Assembly (NCBI RefSeq): GCF_013401555.1
Contig: NZ_CP058552.1
Coordinates: 868,001 to 932,000, forward strand
DNA from: Paenibacillus sp. E222
GTDB taxonomy: Bacteria; Bacillota; Bacilli; Paenibacillales; Paenibacillaceae
Reading direction: 5' to 3'
Length of the DNA: 64,000 bases
Shown: positions 1 through 9,917 of the stretch, piece after piece
Position numbering within the stretch: the first letter of the stretch is position 1
How the letters are laid out: each line of letters begins with the position of its first letter
Notes under the pieces: model-generated
Seen by the model: only the letters and a program-made list of their open reading frames with translations
What the model was told of the DNA's origin: nothing
The model's database searches: none
Position numbers and translations under genes: made by a program

Positions 1-2
1 TC

Positions 3-266
3 GGATTATTCCAAAGTCCTGAAGGCGCATCGGCCTACACTTATGGATTACGCAACTTCGGGAAAGAGGAGATGGAAATCACTCAGTCCGCAAAACCCTT
101 AAGTGAAGTATTTGAAATGATGTATATGACTGCGACTTATGTTGTTGAAAACGATGTAACTCTGCATGACGGCGAGACGCTTGGCTTCTCCGCAGAACAA
201 AAGCTGTCCATCAACCGCTCGGAAGGAATAGCCACAGAGGGCAGCAGCTTGAAGATTGGTTTTTAG
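3..266 (+). CDS. DUF4261-like protein, C-terminal part (5' end outside window)
   Basis: The reading frame is open from base 3 to the TAG at 264-266, so the window holds only the last 87 residues or so of a longer protein. An internal ATG at 72 is not a convincing start, because coding-like sequence (GLFQSPEGASAYTYGLRNF) continues upstream of it. The segment GETLGFSAEQKLSINRSEG followed by a short LKIGF end resembles my memory of the C-terminus of DUF4261 proteins, whose role is unknown. No membrane segment is visible in this part. A strong terminator hairpin follows directly at 278-313. Family assignment is from recollection and not from a search. Confidence 0.7.
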   Translation, partial: GLFQSPEGASAYTYGLRNFGKEEMEITQSAKPLSEVFEMMYMTATYVVENDVTLHDGETLGFSAEQKLSINRSEGIATEGSSLKIGF

Positions 267-277
267 ACATTGTTAAG

Positions 278-313
278 AGCCGTCCAGATTCTTCGTGACT
301 GGGCGGCTTTTTA
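278..313 (+). terminator. Rho-independent terminator after the DUF4261-like gene
   Basis: A ten-pair stem (AGCCGTCCAG with CTGGGCGGCT) is followed by a short T run. It begins 12 bases after the stop codon of the preceding gene. Confidence 0.85.
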
Positions 314-396
314 TGTTTGATGTCTGGTTTAGCTCATCAACATTCGTTCCCTGAAACTGTATCTGCTAGGAGGACATAGTTCATAAGTATTAGAAA

Positions 397-567
397 ATGG
401 TGGAGCACCAGAAGCTGCTGGCACAGTGGGGCATGAAGCGTGCTAGTGTAGCGGTTGGCGGAGCGATTGCCAAAATGCAGCTAAACCGGATCTCCAAAGA
501 ATCGCAGCATCAGACCGAATTCCAGTGGGAAACATATGATGACGCTTTGGCATTTTTATTAAACTAA
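397..567 (+). CDS. Small unrecognised ORF, possible gene remnant (56 aa)
   Basis: An ATG at 397 opens 56 codons to a TAA at 565. The product is cytoplasmic-looking and reads like the C-terminal end of a small alpha/beta domain (WGMKRASVAVGGAIAKMQL, then ETYDDALAFLL). An AGGAGG lies at 369-374, about 22 bases from the ATG, which is too far for a normal start. The same frame upstream has stops at 352, 367 and 391, so no N-terminal part is present. It may be a truncated leftover of a longer gene or a small gene with an unusual start. I do not recognise the family. A terminator at 632-672 follows. Confidence 0.35.
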   Translation: MVEHQKLLAQWGMKRASVAVGGAIAKMQLNRISKESQHQTEFQWETYDDALAFLLN

Positions 568-631
568 TTAAAAAAGGGCTGTTATGTGAGCATAAAGGAA
601 ATACGGTGTGAGGAGCATGCAGTCATATCTT

Positions 632-672
632 AAGGCGCTTCCCAGCAAATGAGGGGAACGCCTTTTGTATTT
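632..672 (+). terminator. Rho-independent terminator
   Basis: AAGGCGCTTCCC pairs with GGGGAACGCCTT around a nine-base loop, and TTTTGTATTTT follows on the plus strand. It ends any transcript of the small ORF at 397-567 and lies before the convergent GNAT gene. Confidence 0.75.
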
Positions 673-720
673 TCAAACTCTCCATATGAAATGAATATGT
701 TTATCATGTTTGCGATAAGA

Positions 721-1215
721 TCATGGGTTCATCACACACACCATCGTTACAGATGTGCCGCACATGCCCTGTTCGACGAATCCGAAACGCTGATAAAGCC
801 GAATTGCTTCATTGTCCGGGTCAACACTGAGCGAAACGGCTTCAATTCCCCGCTTTCGAGCCTCTTCTAATGCCTCCTGAATGAGAAGGGTACCTATTCC
901 TTTGCCACGCGCTGTCTCAATTACAGCCATTCCCATCTCGGGTGTAGCCTCATTTACATAACCATATCCCGCATTCTGATCATTAAAAAACCGCAACGTG
1001 ACCGAACCCATACGTTTGCCCTGAGAATCCAAGGCGATAAATCCGAAATCTCCCTCTCTCCCCCAGCCTTCAACGTACTTGGACATGCCGGGGCTATGGA
1101 TGATCTCAGGTTCAAAAGGCTCTTCGCCCTCCCGCTTGAATATGGATGCATACAACATCTCCCACAGAAAAGGGATATCCTGCTCCTCAATCGGACGCAA
1201 TTGATACTCCGTCAT
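721..1215 (-). CDS. GNAT-family N-acetyltransferase
   Basis: This 164-residue protein has the usual length of a single GNAT domain, which transfers an acetyl group from acetyl-CoA to an amine of an unknown substrate. The acetyl-CoA binding motif A is visible as ARGKGIGTLLIQEALEEA (about residues 104-121). It is followed by the typical DNEAIRLYQRFGF motif B region near residues 134-146. There is no signal peptide or membrane segment. The start ATG (1213-1215) overlaps the stop of the gene upstream on the same strand in an ATGA arrangement, and AAGGAGGGAAAGG lies before it, so the two are probably co-translated. The substrate cannot be read from the sequence. Confidence 0.85.
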   Translation of the reverse strand: MTEYQLRPIEEQDIPFLWEMLYASIFKREGEEPFEPEIIHSPGMSKYVEGWGREGDFGFIALDSQGKRMGSVTLRFFNDQNAGYGYVNEATPEMGMAVIETARGKGIGTLLIQEALEEARKRGIEAVSLSVDPDNEAIRLYQRFGFVEQGMCGTSVTMVCVMNP

Positions 1216-1721
1216 TCCTTTCCCTCCTTCAAATTAGTAAATAGGCGTTCCATTTCACTTAAATTAAAATCATTGGTAATTTCATAATTTTCAAGCTTGT
1301 CTCTCGTTTTATATCCGCTATAGATAGAGACGGCATGTTCGTTATAAAACGTAATTCCAAAGCCTACTGTAAATTGATCTTCTTTCTTAGTCAAAATCTG
1401 CCAGTCATAGTAATACGGCTTCCCCTCGGATCGCCCTGAGATATCTGTTTCCGTTAGTCTTCTTAATTCGATATCCTTCGCAAGCTTCAACACCTTTCTA
1501 ATCTCTTTGGGATCTTTAATAGTCACTTCTTTTTCATCGTATGGATCGGTGGTCGGTATTTTTTTGATAACCAGAATCTCCAGTGTATCCAGCATACTCA
1601 TATGATCCGTGACTTCAGCTCGAAAGGTGGTATGTTGTCTCGAAATGTACATTGGTAACACAATAGCTGCAATCACGAGTAGAACAACCACACCAAGAAT
1701 GGTTTTGGTTCTTTTTTTCAT
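1212..1721 (-). CDS. Membrane-anchored protein of unknown function
   Basis: The likely product is 169 residues from the ATG at 1719-1721, chosen because AAAGGAGAC lies just upstream. A frame extension to 1787 has no ribosome site and would put residues before a normal N-terminal anchor. The protein begins with a basic stretch and one hydrophobic helix (about residues 7-27). A soluble, charged domain follows, probably outside the membrane, with a Tyr-rich middle (PYYYDW). I do not recognise the family. It overlaps the downstream GNAT gene by 4 bases, so the two form a small operon. Confidence 0.75.
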   Translation of the reverse strand: MKKRTKTILGVVVLLVIAAIVLPMYISRQHTTFRAEVTDHMSMLDTLEILVIKKIPTTDPYDEKEVTIKDPKEIRKVLKLAKDIELRRLTETDISGRSEGKPYYYDWQILTKKEDQFTVGFGITFYNEHAVSIYSGYKTRDKLENYEITNDFNLSEMERLFTNLKEGKE

Positions 1722-1911
1722 TAAGTCTCCTTTCACCGTTGGGTAAAACAGGGAATAAAATTTTCCATTATAAGTATAACATCTCATCCAAATATTGTTC
1801 TAGATCATTAAAATCATCCATTAAATACATGTGCTTTATAAAGAAAAAAACCTCTTCATAACTCTTCATTTTAAATTTTATAATTGCTAACTAACTTGAT
1901 AAATATCTATA

Positions 1912-1938
1912 TTATCTTTTTGAAAAAAATGTCGATAT
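1912..1938 (+). promoter_or_regulatory. Candidate SigD-type promoter of the chemotaxis receptor
   Basis: GTCGATAT at 1931-1938 differs by one base from the motility sigma factor -10 consensus GCCGATAT. A spacer of 15 bases separates it from TTAT at 1912-1915, which matches the TAAA -35 poorly. Chemotaxis receptors are often SigD-dependent in Bacillus relatives, which makes this plausible but unproven. Confidence 0.4.
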
Positions 1939-1995
1939 ATTACATAAGCTTTCGGCTTTGCCTATACTAGCAGGACATCGAAGGGGGAGAATTGG

Positions 1996-3975
1996 ATGAA
2001 ACTTAAACCGAAATTAATGATGATGTTTCTGGCCGCTGTACTCATTACGGCGATTCCACTGGCAACACTTGGCTTATACCAAACAGAGAAACAAGCCACT
2101 CGTAATGTTGATTCCAAGTTAACTGGATTAATGTCCTCGTCGGCCAACGAACTGAATGGCTGGATCAGCAGCAATGCCAAAGTTGTGGAAACACTAGGGT
2201 TTGTGATTCAGGAAGGAGTTCCGGCTGGACAACTGAACGAAGATTATTTTGACATCATGAAGCTGGGCAGTAACAAAGAGAGTCTATCAGATCTTTACTT
2301 TGGTTCAGAACAAGACGGTCATTTCATGAATGGTTCAGACTGGACACCTGATGCGGGGTATGATCCACGTCAGCGTCCTTGGTACCAGGAAGCGAAGCAG
2401 GCCGATCAACTGGTATTCTCTGATCCCTATCTGGATATGATGTCGAAGCAATATGCGGTGTCCATGGCGATGCCGGTCCTGAATAAAACGGGACAGCTGC
2501 AAGGCGTAGTGGCAGGGGATTTACTGCTCTCTACCCTTACGGATACGGTGGGGAAAATTAATCTGGACGGGCTAGGTTATACATTTTTAATCGATAAAAA
2601 AGGAATGCTTCTGGCTCACCCTGACGAGAAACAGGTGAATACCTCGGCATCTGACAATGCTGAATTAAAACCACTGCTGGCCGATATGCAGGCAAACCCG
2701 TCAGGGGAGAAGAATTTTAACTACAATGGTGAGAATTATCTGCTGTTCTATAATCAAATCCCCAGCACGGGCTGGGTGATCGGTTCAGTTATTTCCGAGA
2801 AATTAGCCTATTCAGAATACTATGAACTACGAAATAACTACATTCTGATTATCGCTGTTACGCTAATCGTTGTTATGGCAGCAGCATACTGGATTGCAAC
2901 ACTATTCATCAAACCACTGAAAAGCTTGGGGGCGACCTCCAGACTGATGTCGAGTGGTGACTTTACCGGTCGGGTGCAGATCAAAGGTAAAGATGAGTTC
3001 GCGGAGTTAGGTACGGCATTCAATCAGATGTCCGCTCAACTCAGTTTGCTGCTGAAACAGGTCGCCTCCTCCGCTAACCGGGTGCAAAGCATCTCGGGTG
3101 AGATGGAAGAGCATACGGACAATACCAAACGTATTGCCGAACAGATCTCCATCGCCACAGATGAACTCGCTCAAGGGTCAAGCAAACAGGCGGAATCGGT
3201 CTACGACGGTTCAAGTCGACTGTCCGAGATGAGTAATAGTGTTGGCGGCATTAACCGCAGTGTTGAACAATCGGTAACGATGATGCGAGAAGCAGGAGAA
3301 GCCATGCTTGCCGGATTGCAAGCCGTGGACCATCAGGTGGAACTTGCGGACAGCAATCGGAGTTCTATTGATCGGGTGGGTGAGTCGATCACGCTTTTGG
3401 CGGACAAGTCGCAGAAAATTGAGGATATTGTCGGCATGATTCGGGGCATCGCCTCCCAGACTAATCTGCTCGCCCTGAACGCTTCCATTGAAGCAGCCAG
3501 AGCAGGTGAACACGGACGCGGCTTTGCTGTCGTTGCCGAAGAAGTGCGGAAACTGGCCGAGCAGTCTTCGGACTCGGCACAGGATATCATTGTCCTGCTG
3601 GATGAGATTCAGGCGGCAAGTCGTCAAAGCGTGAGTGAAGTAACTTCGGCTGAACAAGGTATTGAGCAGCAGGTAGCTGCTGTGCATGAGATGCGCGAGT
3701 CGTTTACCCGAATCAAACAATCCATTGACGGCATCGACAGCCAGCTTCAGTTGGTATCCTCTGCTACGACCGAGTTGGATGATAGCTCTGGTAAGATTGC
3801 CGAAGTGATTTCCAGTGTTGCAGCCATGTCGGAGCAGAGCGCGGCTTCCACGGAAGAGGTTGCTTCTTCCAAGCAGGAACAGTTCAATTACATTACTAGC
3901 ATCTCGGAACGTTCCAATGAGCTGGCGCAGCATGCCAATACGCTGTACGAGGAAGTGAAGAAGTTCAAGATTTAA
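1996..3975 (+). CDS. Methyl-accepting chemotaxis protein
   Basis: This 659-residue membrane receptor senses an outside ligand and controls CheA kinase activity. A first transmembrane helix lies at about residues 8-28. An extracytoplasmic dCache-like sensor follows (about 35-280, with the [17 protein letters not shown] stretch typical of such sensors). A second helix lies at about 282-304, followed by a HAMP domain ([19 protein letters not shown]). The long cytoplasmic coiled-coil hairpin contains the highly conserved tip [20 protein letters not shown] near residues 492-511, and [13 protein letters not shown] follows. GGGGGA precedes the start. It has its own terminator downstream, so it is monocistronic. 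The ligand is unknown. Confidence 0.95.
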   Translation: MKLKPKLMMMFLAAVLITAIPLATLGLYQTEKQATRNVDSKLTGLMSSSANELNGWISSNAKVVETLGFVIQEGVPAGQLNEDYFDIMKLGSNKESLSDLYFGSEQDGHFMNGSDWTPDAGYDPRQRPWYQEAKQADQLVFSDPYLDMMSKQYAVSMAMPVLNKTGQLQGVVAGDLLLSTLTDTVGKINLDGLGYTFLIDKKGMLLAHPDEKQVNTSASDNAELKPLLADMQANPSGEKNFNYNGENYLLFYNQIPSTGWVIGSVISEKLAYSEYYELRNNYILIIAVTLIVVMAAAYWIATLFIKPLKSLGATSRLMSSGDFTGRVQIKGKDEFAELGTAFNQMSAQLSLLLKQVASSANRVQSISGEMEEHTDNTKRIAEQISIATDELAQGSSKQAESVYDGSSRLSEMSNSVGGINRSVEQSVTMMREAGEAMLAGLQAVDHQVELADSNRSSIDRVGESITLLADKSQKIEDIVGMIRGIASQTNLLALNASIEAARAGEHGRGFAVVAEEVRKLAEQSSDSAQDIIVLLDEIQAASRQSVSEVTSAEQGIEQQVAAVHEMRESFTRIKQSIDGIDSQLQLVSSATTELDDSSGKIAEVISSVAAMSEQSAASTEEVASSKQEQFNYITSISERSNELAQHANTLYEEVKKFKI

Positions 3976-3980
3976 CTCAA

Positions 3981-4020
3981 ACAAGCCGCGTTCACCCTTA
4001 GGGGCACGCGGCTTGTTTTG
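3981..4020 (+). terminator. Terminator after the chemotaxis receptor, probably bidirectional
   Basis: ACAAGCCGCG (3981-3990) pairs with CGCGGCTTGT (4007-4016), followed by TTTG. On the minus strand the stem is followed by TTTGAGTT, so it may also end transcripts coming from the lacI-type gene. Confidence 0.85.
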
Positions 4021-4096
4021 TATGGACGACGTATATGTTTGTTGATACTCATATGCTTTTTTGTGTTGATCTTTCCTGAATCGTTGAAGTAACCGA

Positions 4097-5125
4097 TTAC
4101 GTGACTGTGTTCTCAGATTGAGCTGATACATTCCCTGTCGAGTCTCTAATGACCAATTCAGGCTTCAGGACAATTTTCTGCGGTGAATTTTCTTCATTTT
4201 TCAGCTCATCAATTAATAGATCAACGGCACGACGCCCCAGATCCTCAATAGGTTGGGCAACCGTCGTCAGAGGCGGACTGGTTACCGAAGCCAGAATCGT
4301 ATTATCGAATCCGATGATGGATACATCTTCAGGCACACGCAGGCCTAACTCTTTGGCAGCCTGAAGCGCACCAATCGCCTGCATGTCGTTACAGCAGAAG
4401 ATGCCTGTGGCACGATTTTTTTCCGTGAGCAGCACGAGCGCCTCTTTTTTGGCTGAACCCAGATCGGCAGACGACTCTCTCACCCGATTGCCTTCAAGAG
4501 AATAACCCGCCTTCTCCAATGCTTCACGAAATCCGCGTACACGTTCCTGACTGCTGCTGACTTTGAACGGTTCCGATAGCACCGCTACGTGAGTATGACC
4601 CAATTCAAGCAGATGCTGTGCTGCCAAGGCGCCGCCAAGCCTGTCATCGATCGCAACGGTATGTACCGACAACGACGGCATATGACGGGCAATCAGAGCA
4701 ACAGGTATCGACTGCTGCAGGAGTGGAGAGAGAATCTCGGCATTGTCGATACCTGTTCCGATCATCATGCCGTCGACCCTTTTTTGCTGAAGCAGATTCA
4801 AATACCGCTCTACCCGCTCGTCCTTATTGTCTGTGCTGCAAATCACGACGCTATAACCCAACTGCCGACTGCGATCTTCTACCGCTCTGGCCAGCTCGGC
4901 AAAATACGGATTGGAGATATCGGGCACGAGCAGCCCGAGCGTGTATGTCTGCTTACCCGTAAGTGCAGCAGCAATAGCGCTCGGCTGGTAGTGAAGCCGC
5001 TCCATGATCTCCATAATCTCGGCACGCCGCTTCTCGCTAATTTTACCTTTGCCGTTAATAACCTGTGAGACGGTTGCAATGGATACCCCCGCCTCGCGTG
5101 CGATATCATATATGGTTGCTTTCAT
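4097..5125 (-). CDS. LacI-family transcriptional regulator, last gene of the inositol region
   Basis: The 342-residue protein has an N-terminal LacI helix-turn-helix (TIYDIAREAGVSIATVSQVI, residues 4-23). A hinge and a periplasmic-binding-like effector domain follow (LGLLVPDISNPYF onwards, with IGFDNTILASVTSPPLTTV near the end), which fits the family length. It lies directly after iolB on the same strand, 107 bases downstream, with its own candidate promoter. The iolD promoter carries three TTAAGCGCTTAA-like palindromes, the type of site LacI proteins bind, so I infer that this protein represses the iol operon. Bacillus subtilis uses a DeoR-type IolR instead. The effector, perhaps an inositol breakdown product, is not known. 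Confidence 0.9.
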   Translation of the reverse strand: MKATIYDIAREAGVSIATVSQVINGKGKISEKRRAEIMEIMERLHYQPSAIAAALTGKQTYTLGLLVPDISNPYFAELARAVEDRSRQLGYSVVICSTDNKDERVERYLNLLQQKRVDGMMIGTGIDNAEILSPLLQQSIPVALIARHMPSLSVHTVAIDDRLGGALAAQHLLELGHTHVAVLSEPFKVSSSQERVRGFREALEKAGYSLEGNRVRESSADLGSAKKEALVLLTEKNRATGIFCCNDMQAIGALQAAKELGLRVPEDVSIIGFDNTILASVTSPPLTTVAQPIEDLGRRAVDLLIDELKNEENSPQKIVLKPELVIRDSTGNVSAQSENTVT

Positions 5126-5200
5126 TGTTATTATTTCCCCATTTGTGCTATATATAAATTCCCTTATATATAGGTAATCGTTATCTTCTCATTATGCAGG

Positions 5201-5229
5201 GGGAAGTCCGCATACGCAACTTGAAGCCG
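5201..5229 (-). promoter_or_regulatory. Candidate SigA promoter of the lacI-type gene
   Basis: On the minus strand TTGCGT (5224-5229) and CATAAT (5201-5206) are separated by exactly 17 bases. This would let the regulator be made independently of the long iol transcript. Confidence 0.5.
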
Positions 5230-5232
5230 ATA

Positions 5233-6042
5233 CTACTTTTTATTCATCAGCCAATCATGGTCCGGGTCGTTATGGAACTTCCAGGTCCGGGTTGGTCCTG
5301 CCATCACATTCAGATAGTAGACCTCGTATCCCGGAGGAGCACCTACCGGATGGTATCCACACGGAACAAGCACAACTTCGCCGTTGTTCACTGCAATCGT
5401 CTCATCTACAGCTCGATCATCTGTGTATATTCGTTGGATGGCAAACCCCTGCTCAGGCTGCACTCGGAAATAGTACGTCTCCTCTAGTAACGACTCATCA
5501 GGCAGTGCATCCCGGTCATGTTTATGCGGCGGGTAACTCGACCAATGTCCATCTGGCGTGAACACCTCAACGACGAGCAGACTGTCTGCTTCTTTTTGTT
5601 CCGGCAAAATGTTGTGAATCTGTCGTTCCAGATTGCCGTAACCACGCGTCTCAACACCTACATCTTCCGGGGCAATCAGACGAGCAGGATACGTGCCTTT
5701 ACCTGGTGCCGCACATATGGCAATCTCCAATGCGGTAAGAGCGGTGAACTCCACTCGGTCTGAACTGGATACGTAAATCGAATACGGAGGAATTTTCTCA
5801 AAAACACTCATTCTTTTCCCGATATTCTCCCACGTATATTCACGAGTACTTACATTCGCCAAACCGCTGAGAAGCACAAGACAGAGTTCCTGATCCCCGC
5901 TCTCACGAGTTAGAGTCTGCCCCTCCGCAAGCTGCACCACCTGGAACCCGACGTATTCCCATCCCGCAGACTCTGGCGTGACCGTCAACAACGTTCCGTC
6001 TGCTTTTGGATTCAACACAGGTTTTACTACGCGTTCTGACAT
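5233..6042 (-). CDS. iolB: 5-deoxy-glucuronate isomerase
   Basis: IolB converts 5-deoxy-glucuronate to 5-dehydro-2-deoxy-D-gluconate in the cytoplasm, the step before phosphorylation by IolC. The 269-residue protein has the bicupin features of the family: the SSYPPHKHDRDALPDE stretch supplies His and Glu metal ligands in the second cupin, and VPCGYHPVGAPPGYEVYYLN lies near the C-terminus. I chose the ATG at 6042, which has AAGGAG eleven bases upstream. The GTG at 6054 would have no room for a ribosome site. It is the last enzyme gene of the iol operon, followed by the LacI-type regulator. Confidence 0.93.
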   Translation of the reverse strand: MSERVVKPVLNPKADGTLLTVTPESAGWEYVGFQVVQLAEGQTLTRESGDQELCLVLLSGLANVSTREYTWENIGKRMSVFEKIPPYSIYVSSSDRVEFTALTALEIAICAAPGKGTYPARLIAPEDVGVETRGYGNLERQIHNILPEQKEADSLLVVEVFTPDGHWSSYPPHKHDRDALPDESLLEETYYFRVQPEQGFAIQRIYTDDRAVDETIAVNNGEVVLVPCGYHPVGAPPGYEVYYLNVMAGPTRTWKFHNDPDHDWLMNKK

Positions 6043-6124
6043 GCTTCCTTCCACTCCTTCCGATATTTATCCTTTATCGTGATGACTGTCTATTAGATGA
6101 AATGAATTTGTTACGAAAATGGCC

Positions 6125-7177
6125 CTACGGGGCAACCGTCTGCGATTCCACCGACATCCCCGGGACTTCCCGCAGCTTCACAGGTCTGCCTTGTTCCATG
6201 GACATGCGAGCGGCGAGTGCGATGCGTTCTGCCTGAACGGCATCATTCCCGTTTACGATGACAGGTGTGTCGTTCCGAATCGCATCAATGAAAAGAGCTG
6301 TCTCCTGCACGTACGCTTCGTTGTATCGCTCCAGGAAAAAGTGCAGCGGCTTGTCGCGCATCAATCCGGTCGCTGTACTAATCTCTGCCGTATTCGGATG
6401 ATCGTTCGCAGCTGCCGCGCTGCCTAATGAGCCAAACACCTCGACTCGCTGATCGTATCCATATACCGCCTGGCGGCTGTTATCAATGACGCCAATTGCT
6501 CCATTTTCAAAACTCATCGTCACAATGGCCGTATCCACATCGCCGTGTTCCGCAAATACAGGATGAATCAGCACATTACCCTGGGCATAGACTTCCTCCA
6601 CCTCACTCCCGGACAGATACCGGGCCATATCGAAATCATGGATCATCATATCCATGAAGATTCCGCCAGACACCTGAATGTACTCCGCTGGCGGCGGACT
6701 CGGGTCACGAGAAGTGATTTTGATAATATGCGGATCACCAATCGTTCCCTCCTGCACATGTGCACGTACCCGTTTGAAGTTATGATCGAAGCGACGATTG
6801 AATCCAATTTGCAGCTTTACCCCGGCCTTGTGCACGGCTGCAACAGCTGCCTGAGTCTGGTGAAGGTCCATACTGACCGGCTTCTCGCAAAAAATGTGTT
6901 TACCCGCCTGGGCTGCCTGTTCAATCAGGGGTACATGCGTATCTGTTGAGGAACAGATCAGTACTGCATCTACATTTGGCATCGCGATCAGCTGGCTGCT
7001 ATCTGTCGTTACCACCGGAATACCACGGCTGGAAGCCCACGCCTCCAGCTCGGGTCCTGCAAACAAATCACTGATGCCAACAATCTCGGCATGCGGGTTG
7101 CGCAGGAGATTGTCCGCATGAATTTTACCAATCCGCCCAGCGCCGATGATGCCTATTCTCACTTTATCCTTGCCCAT
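6125..7177 (-). CDS. iolG: Inositol 2-dehydrogenase
   Basis: IolG oxidises myo-inositol to scyllo-inosose with NAD, the entry step of the pathway. The 350-residue protein has the GFO/IDH/MocA fold: an N-terminal Rossmann motif GIIGAGRIGKIHADNL (about residues 8-23), the EKPVSMD signature near 95-101 with its catalytic Lys, and the GGIFMDMMIHDFDMARYLSG stretch near 170-189 that holds the catalytic Asp and His. The ATG at 7177 follows GGGAGG with an eight-base gap. It sits between iolA and iolB. A scyllo-inositol or other polyol preference cannot be excluded from sequence alone. Confidence 0.92.
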   Translation of the reverse strand: MGKDKVRIGIIGAGRIGKIHADNLLRNPHAEIVGISDLFAGPELEAWASSRGIPVVTTDSSQLIAMPNVDAVLICSSTDTHVPLIEQAAQAGKHIFCEKPVSMDLHQTQAAVAAVHKAGVKLQIGFNRRFDHNFKRVRAHVQEGTIGDPHIIKITSRDPSPPPAEYIQVSGGIFMDMMIHDFDMARYLSGSEVEEVYAQGNVLIHPVFAEHGDVDTAIVTMSFENGAIGVIDNSRQAVYGYDQRVEVFGSLGSAAAANDHPNTAEISTATGLMRDKPLHFFLERYNEAYVQETALFIDAIRNDTPVIVNGNDAVQAERIALAARMSMEQGRPVKLREVPGMSVESQTVAP

Positions 7178-7247
7178 TCCGTTATCCTCCCTGTATGTGT
7201 CCATGTGGACTCAACGTTCTTCCATTGGCTGGGTATGCCCTGAGTGA

Positions 7248-8723
7248 CTACCAGCGGGCAGTAACCATCTTTTTGCGAGTATAAAATTCAACGCCGTCTG
7301 TACCGTTGGCATGCAAATCACCGTAGAAGGATTTCTTCCAGCCGGAAAAAGGGAAAAATGCCATTGGCGCAGGTACGCCCAGGTTAATGCCCAGCATGCC
7401 TGCATCAATCGTTTCACGGAATTGGCGCATGCTTGCTCCACTGCGGGTGAACAGGCAAGCTCCGTTGGCAAAGTCGGAACGGTTGGCCAGTTCCACTGCT
7501 TCCTCCAGCGTAGCCACCCTCGCTACCGAGAGCACCGGTGCAAAAATCTCGTCCTTCCAGATCTTCATGGTGCTCTGCACCTCATCAAATACCGTCGGAC
7601 CAACGAAATAACCGGACTTGCCTGTCGCTTCATCTTTGCGACCATCCCGGATCAGAGCAGCGCCTTCCTGTTCTCCGGATTCAATGTAACTAAGTGTACG
7701 TTCCTTATGTGGGCCACGAATGACAGGACCCAGGAATACCCCTTCATCCATGCCGTTACCAATGGTGATGCGATCTGCCGCTTCGACCAGCTTTTGCACC
7801 AGCGTGTCAGCAACATCGCCCACGGCGACAACAACCGAGCAGGCCATACAGCGTTCTCCGGCTGAGCCGAAGGCCGCACTGGTGATTTCTTTCACCGTCA
7901 ATTCGAGATCGGCATCCGGCATAACGATCGAGTGATTTTTGGCACCAGCAAGCGCCTGTACCCGTTTGCCATGTGCGGATGCGGTAGTGTATACATATTC
8001 AGCCACAGGCTGTGATCCGACAAAAGAGATCGCTTGAACATCCTTGTGTTCAAGCAGGCCATTCACGACGTCATGCGCACCGTGAACGATATTGAGCACG
8101 CCGTCCGGAAGCCCTGCTTCCTTGAACAGCTCGGCCAGACGACCTGCCAGCAGCGGTGTGCGCTCCGACGGCTTCAGGACAAAGGTGTTGCCGCACGCAA
8201 TCGCCAGCGGGAACATCCAGCACGGTACCATCATCGGGAAGTTGAAGGGGGTTATTCCCCCAATAACACCGATCGGGTACCGATACATGCCTGACTCCAG
8301 CCCCGTGGCGATGTCGGGCAGCTGTTTGCCCATCATCAGGTTCGGGGCGCCTGCCGCGAATTCGACGCATTCAATGCCGCGCTGCACTTCGCCGTAAGCT
8401 TCCGCGTAGCTTTTACCGTTCTCCAGCGTAACCAGCCGTGCGAGTTCTTCCCAGTGCTCCACCAGCAGCTGCTGGTAGCGGAACAGAATCCGTGCACGGC
8501 GGGGAACCGGTGTGCCACTCCAGGACGGGAATGCCTCCCGTGCCGTCTGGACGGCCAAATCCACATCCGCCTGTTCAGACAGCGGAACGTGTGCAATGAC
8601 CTCTTCCGTAGCCGGATTTACGACCGGCTCCGTACGGGTTGCCGCCGGGGTCACCCAGGCACCCCCGATCCAGTTTTGAACCATTGTCGCTGTTGCTGAC
8701 GCTTCCGAAATTCCTTTTCCCAT
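7248..8723 (-). CDS. iolA: Methylmalonate-semialdehyde dehydrogenase (CoA-acylating)
   Basis: IolA (MmsA) oxidises malonic semialdehyde to acetyl-CoA and CO2, or methylmalonic semialdehyde to propionyl-CoA. This is the last step of inositol breakdown. The 491-residue length is normal for the family. The aldehyde dehydrogenase core is visible: [20 protein letters not shown] near residues 160-179, [12 protein letters not shown], and the catalytic Cys in [10 protein letters not shown] near residue 293. [19 protein letters not shown] near the C-terminus is typical of MmsA. GGGAG lies eight bases before the ATG. It is flanked by iolC and iolG. Confidence 0.93.
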   Translation of the reverse strand: MGKGISEASATATMVQNWIGGAWVTPAATRTEPVVNPATEEVIAHVPLSEQADVDLAVQTAREAFPSWSGTPVPRRARILFRYQQLLVEHWEELARLVTLENGKSYAEAYGEVQRGIECVEFAAGAPNLMMGKQLPDIATGLESGMYRYPIGVIGGITPFNFPMMVPCWMFPLAIACGNTFVLKPSERTPLLAGRLAELFKEAGLPDGVLNIVHGAHDVVNGLLEHKDVQAISFVGSQPVAEYVYTTASAHGKRVQALAGAKNHSIVMPDADLELTVKEITSAAFGSAGERCMACSVVVAVGDVADTLVQKLVEAADRITIGNGMDEGVFLGPVIRGPHKERTLSYIESGEQEGAALIRDGRKDEATGKSGYFVGPTVFDEVQSTMKIWKDEIFAPVLSVARVATLEEAVELANRSDFANGACLFTRSGASMRQFRETIDAGMLGINLGVPAPMAFFPFSGWKKSFYGDLHANGTDGVEFYTRKKMVTARW

Positions 8724-8795
8724 AGCCCTGTCTCCCTTCGCTTATATGTGCGTTGCGTCGAATCACTCCATGTACTCCAAGTACTTCAACACGCT

Positions 8796-9806
8796 TCAAG
8801 ACACCGTGATTTCGCCCCGATTGCAGCGTTCGATATAGTCATTCACTTGTTCCACCGTTGGCATTGCATCCGAGCAGCTATGGCTGGAGATAACGATACA
8901 CGCAGCCGCACTGCCAAACGCCATACTGCGTTCAATCGTCCATCCCTGCATCAACCCATACAGGAATCCCGCCGCATAGGAATCACCTGCTCCAAACGTC
9001 TTCACCACACGCGCAGGGTAGCTGTCCGCTTGATGAGATAGCCCTTCACCGGTATAGGCAATGGAGCCTTCCTTGCCATGTTTGATGACGACAATTTTAG
9101 CTGAGAAGTCAAACCATTTTTGCGCGGTCACCTGATCGCTATGGTCTGGATTATGGTCAAACGTCTCCATCATGTCGAACTCTTCACGTGTGCCCAGGAT
9201 GATATCGCATTTCTCGGCTGCGAGGTTATAATAGACCGCCGTCTCTTCGGCTGATGTCCATGTGTAAGGACGATAGTCCAGATCAAACACAATGATTGTG
9301 CCATGCTTTTTCGCATATGCCAGTGCCTGGAATACCGCTTCACGTGATGGACTCTGGGCGAGGGCAGTACCTGAGATCAGCAGCACTTTGGAGTCGGCAA
9401 TCAGCTGCTCCTGAACTTCTCTCGACTGCAATAGCAGATCAGCCACATGGTCACGGTACATTAGGATGCTGCAATCAGTTGGACTTTTGATCTCGGTAAA
9501 AGCAAGTCCTGTCACCGCTCCGGTATCGTCCGTTACCACATTTGACGTATCGATCCCGTTCCGCTCCAGATAACTGTTGATGAACCTGCCCATCTGGTCA
9601 TTCGCGATTTTGCCGATAAATGCCGTTTCCATACCGAGCCTGGACATGCCAATCGTGATATTAGCCGGAGATCCGCCCACATATTTCGTAAAGGTCATCG
9701 TCTCTTCCATCGGGCGATTGATCTCATTGGCATTCAAGTCGATGCACAGACGGCCAATCGCGGTGAAATCCATCTTCCTGGAATCAGGAAAGGATACGTA
9801 AGTCAT
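8796..9806 (-). CDS. iolC: 5-dehydro-2-deoxygluconokinase
   Basis: IolC phosphorylates 5-dehydro-2-deoxy-D-gluconate with ATP. The 336-residue protein is a PfkB/ribokinase-family sugar kinase. It has a GGSPANITIGMSRLG motif near residues 48-62, and the C-terminal signature TFGAGDSYAAGFLYGLMQG contains the catalytic Asp near residue 272. GGGG precedes the ATG by about ten bases. IolJ, the aldolase acting next, is not in this operon, so that step must be encoded elsewhere. Confidence 0.92.
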   Translation of the reverse strand: MTYVSFPDSRKMDFTAIGRLCIDLNANEINRPMEETMTFTKYVGGSPANITIGMSRLGMETAFIGKIANDQMGRFINSYLERNGIDTSNVVTDDTGAVTGLAFTEIKSPTDCSILMYRDHVADLLLQSREVQEQLIADSKVLLISGTALAQSPSREAVFQALAYAKKHGTIIVFDLDYRPYTWTSAEETAVYYNLAAEKCDIILGTREEFDMMETFDHNPDHSDQVTAQKWFDFSAKIVVIKHGKEGSIAYTGEGLSHQADSYPARVVKTFGAGDSYAAGFLYGLMQGWTIERSMAFGSAAACIVISSHSCSDAMPTVEQVNDYIERCNRGEITVS

Positions 9807-9917
9807 TGTATTTGAACCCCTTTCTGTAATGGGATTTGGAATGATACATTCATCAAACTCACACTCATAATCCGGTTTACCTCATGGTATGGCTCTCTCC
9901 CGATGGCCATGGCTTTA

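Noticed and set aside
1212..1787. Longer start for the membrane-anchored protein at 1787
   Set aside because: The internal ATG at 1721 has a good ribosome site and gives a normal N-terminal anchor.
3211..4131. Long 306-codon frame antisense to the chemotaxis receptor
   Set aside because: It is a shadow of the well-supported receptor gene, has no ribosome site and runs through the terminator at 3981-4020.
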